This document shows, in pieces, positions 62,948 to 64,000 of a DNA stretch of 64,000 nucleotides. Each line of letters starts with the position of its first letter. Position 1 is the stretch's first letter. The notes beneath the pieces were generated by a model that had not been told where the DNA came from, did no database searches, and saw only the letters and a list, made by a program, of their open reading frames with translations. The translations under genes were made by a program, and so were the position numbers. The stretch comes from DASRWT01 sp963748485 (GTDB lineage: Bacteria; Methylomirabilota; Methylomirabilia; Rokubacteriales; CSP1-6): NCBI GenBank assembly GCA_963748485.1, contig CAVVJF010000012.1, positions 124,001 through 188,000 of the forward strand, in the 5' to 3' direction.

Positions 62948-64000
62948 TCAGGCGGCGGGAAGGCTCCAGCGGCGCGCGGCGCGCCCCTGCGGGTCCCGGT
63001 GGAAGACGCCGTCCTTCATGACGCCCACGAGCCGCTTGGCGTCCTGGAGAACGGCAATATTGGCGACCGGGTCGCCGTCGACCAGGAGCAGGTCGGCGAG
63101 GAAGCCCTCCTTCACCTGGCCGAGCTCGTTCCCCTTCATCATTATTTGTCCGCCAAAGAAGGTCGCGGCACGGAGCGCCTCCATCGGAGTCATGCCGAGA
63201 TGGCTCACGAAGTACTCGAGGTCCTTCGCATTGGTGCCGTGCTTGATCCAGGCGAAGCCGTAGTCGCCGCCCGGCAGCACGCGGATCCCGCGCTTGTGCA
63301 TCTTCTTGAGCGTCTCGCAGGCGATCTCGAGCTCGCGGTGATAGCCCATCGCCTTGGCCCCGTCCGGCGTGATCCCCCACTCGGCGGCGTGGAAGGACGT
63401 GTTGATGAGCCAGGCGATACCGGGCGCCACGAAGTGGCGCTCCTTCTTCGCCTCCAGCATGTCGAGGGCTTCCTCGTCGGCGAAGGAGGCGTGGTAGATG
63501 ATCTCGATGCCGTGGCGCACGCACTGCTTCACCGACTCCGCCGAGCGCGCGTGCGCGGATACCCGCTTCCCGCGCACGTGCGCCTCCTTCACCGCCACCG
63601 CGATCTCCTCGTCGGTCATGGGCGTGAACTCGGCGGGAATGCCAGCGATGTACTCGCCGGAGAGGTTCAGCTTCACGGTGTCCACGCCGTACTTGAGGAA
63701 CATCCGCACCGTCTTCCGCATCTCCTCGGGGCCGTTCACGATGGCCCCGAAGCTGAACTCCGGGTACGGCAGGTGCGGGAGGGTCTCGTCGCCGAGGCCG
63801 CCGGGCACGGTGATCTCCTGGCTGGCCGCGAGGTAGCGCGGGCCGGGGATCTGGCCCGACTCGATGGCGTTGCGGATCACCACGTCGAGGCGCGGCTTGG
63901 CGGTGGCGGCGCCGATGCAGGACGTCCAGCCCATGTCGAGGTAGCGCTTGGCGATGTGCGCGCACCAGAGGATGTGCTCCTCGGTGGGCATGCGCTGGAT
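62948..64000 (-). CDS. amidohydrolase paralogue, 5' end beyond the window
   Basis: At least 350 residues are visible; the start lies past 64000. It matches the amidohydrolase at 60845 along its length (EEHILWCAHIAKRYLDMGWT against EEHVLWSANVAKRYLEAGWT), with the lysine in VKLNLSGE, the ligands SAHARS and IIYHAS, and LPGGDYGF. The first HTH metal pair should lie just outside. It precedes the alpha/beta hydrolase by 15 bases and is the first visible gene of the operon. Confidence 0.88.
   Translation of the reverse strand: MQRMPTEEHILWCAHIAKRYLDMGWTSCIGAATAKPRLDVVIRNAIESGQIPGPRYLAASQEITVPGGLGDETLPHLPYPEFSFGAIVNGPEEMRKTVRMFLKYGVDTVKLNLSGEYIAGIPAEFTPMTDEEIAVAVKEAHVRGKRVSAHARSAESVKQCVRHGIEIIYHASFADEEALDMLEAKKERHFVAPGIAWLINTSFHAAEWGITPDGAKAMGYHRELEIACETLKKMHKRGIRVLPGGDYGFAWIKHGTNAKDLEYFVSHLGMTPMEALRAATFFGGQIMMKGNELGQVKEGFLADLLLVDGDPVANIAVLQDAKRLVGVMKDGVFHRDPQGRAARRWSLPAA

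Overview
The window is very GC-rich, almost fully coding, and has no rRNA, tRNA, CRISPR array or insertion sequence that I can see. Three things suggest a Gram-negative-type soil or subsurface bacterium: an AsmA-like DUF748 protein, a PEP-CTERM protein and a flotillin. F420-type LLM oxidoreductases, three LIV-type ABC systems and two molybdenum hydroxylases would fit Candidatus Rokubacteria / Methylomirabilota or a similar lineage. That placement rests on gene content only. Single-base frameshifts, several of them in G/C or A runs, interrupt otherwise well-conserved genes at both ends of the window, as in a draft or metagenome assembly.

Layout. 210-4459 (+): a UroD-like protein, then an Ior-type periplasmic molybdenum hydroxylase (2Fe-2S subunit, frameshifted Tat-exported large subunit, di-haem cytochrome c). 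4489-17447 (-): thirteen tightly packed genes, LIV transporter (livJHMGF), CoxLMS-type hydroxylase, Pot-type transporter (binding protein, two permeases, ATPase) and a two-subunit TPP decarboxylase. 17607-23259 (+), divergent from it: CoA-transferase A/B, LysE exporter, PPOX protein, LLM oxidoreductase, PxpA/YcsF, cysteine synthase-like enzyme. 23420-24133 (+): PEP-CTERM protein behind a sigma-54-type promoter, followed by a strong terminator and a small ORF. 24507-35193 (-): aldolase/dehydrogenase fusion, LLM oxidoreductase, flavin reductase, VOC protein, acetolactate synthase-like TPP enzyme, glycosyltransferase and a fused CydDC-like exporter.

35288-40356 (+): SUMF1-like protein, acyl-CoA synthetase, a decayed brnT toxin with intact brnA antitoxin, GIY-YIG protein and ABC-F ATPase. 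40353-44111 (-): M23 peptidase, bactofilin, M48 peptidase and DUF898 protein, an envelope cluster. 44149-44414 (-): scar of a deleted cox-type operon. 44493-45955 (+): orphan LivG/LivF pair. 46160-49643 (+): DUF748 protein and BON lipoprotein. 49656-53428 (-): SRPBCC-quinone oxidoreductase fusion, SRPBCC protein and flotillin. 53439-64000 (-): two paralogous amidohydrolases around an alpha/beta hydrolase, a LIV transporter whose LivF is fused to a UPF0261 (Tm-1 N-half) domain, and next to it the Tm-1 C-half (PEP-hydrolase TIM barrel).

The most notable observations are: the brnT relic with intact antitoxin and operator; the LivF-UPF0261 fusion beside the other half of the Tm-1 architecture; several promoters so close to the start codon that transcripts would be leaderless or nearly so; a sigma-54 promoter in front of the PEP-CTERM gene; and the deletion scar of a cox operon.
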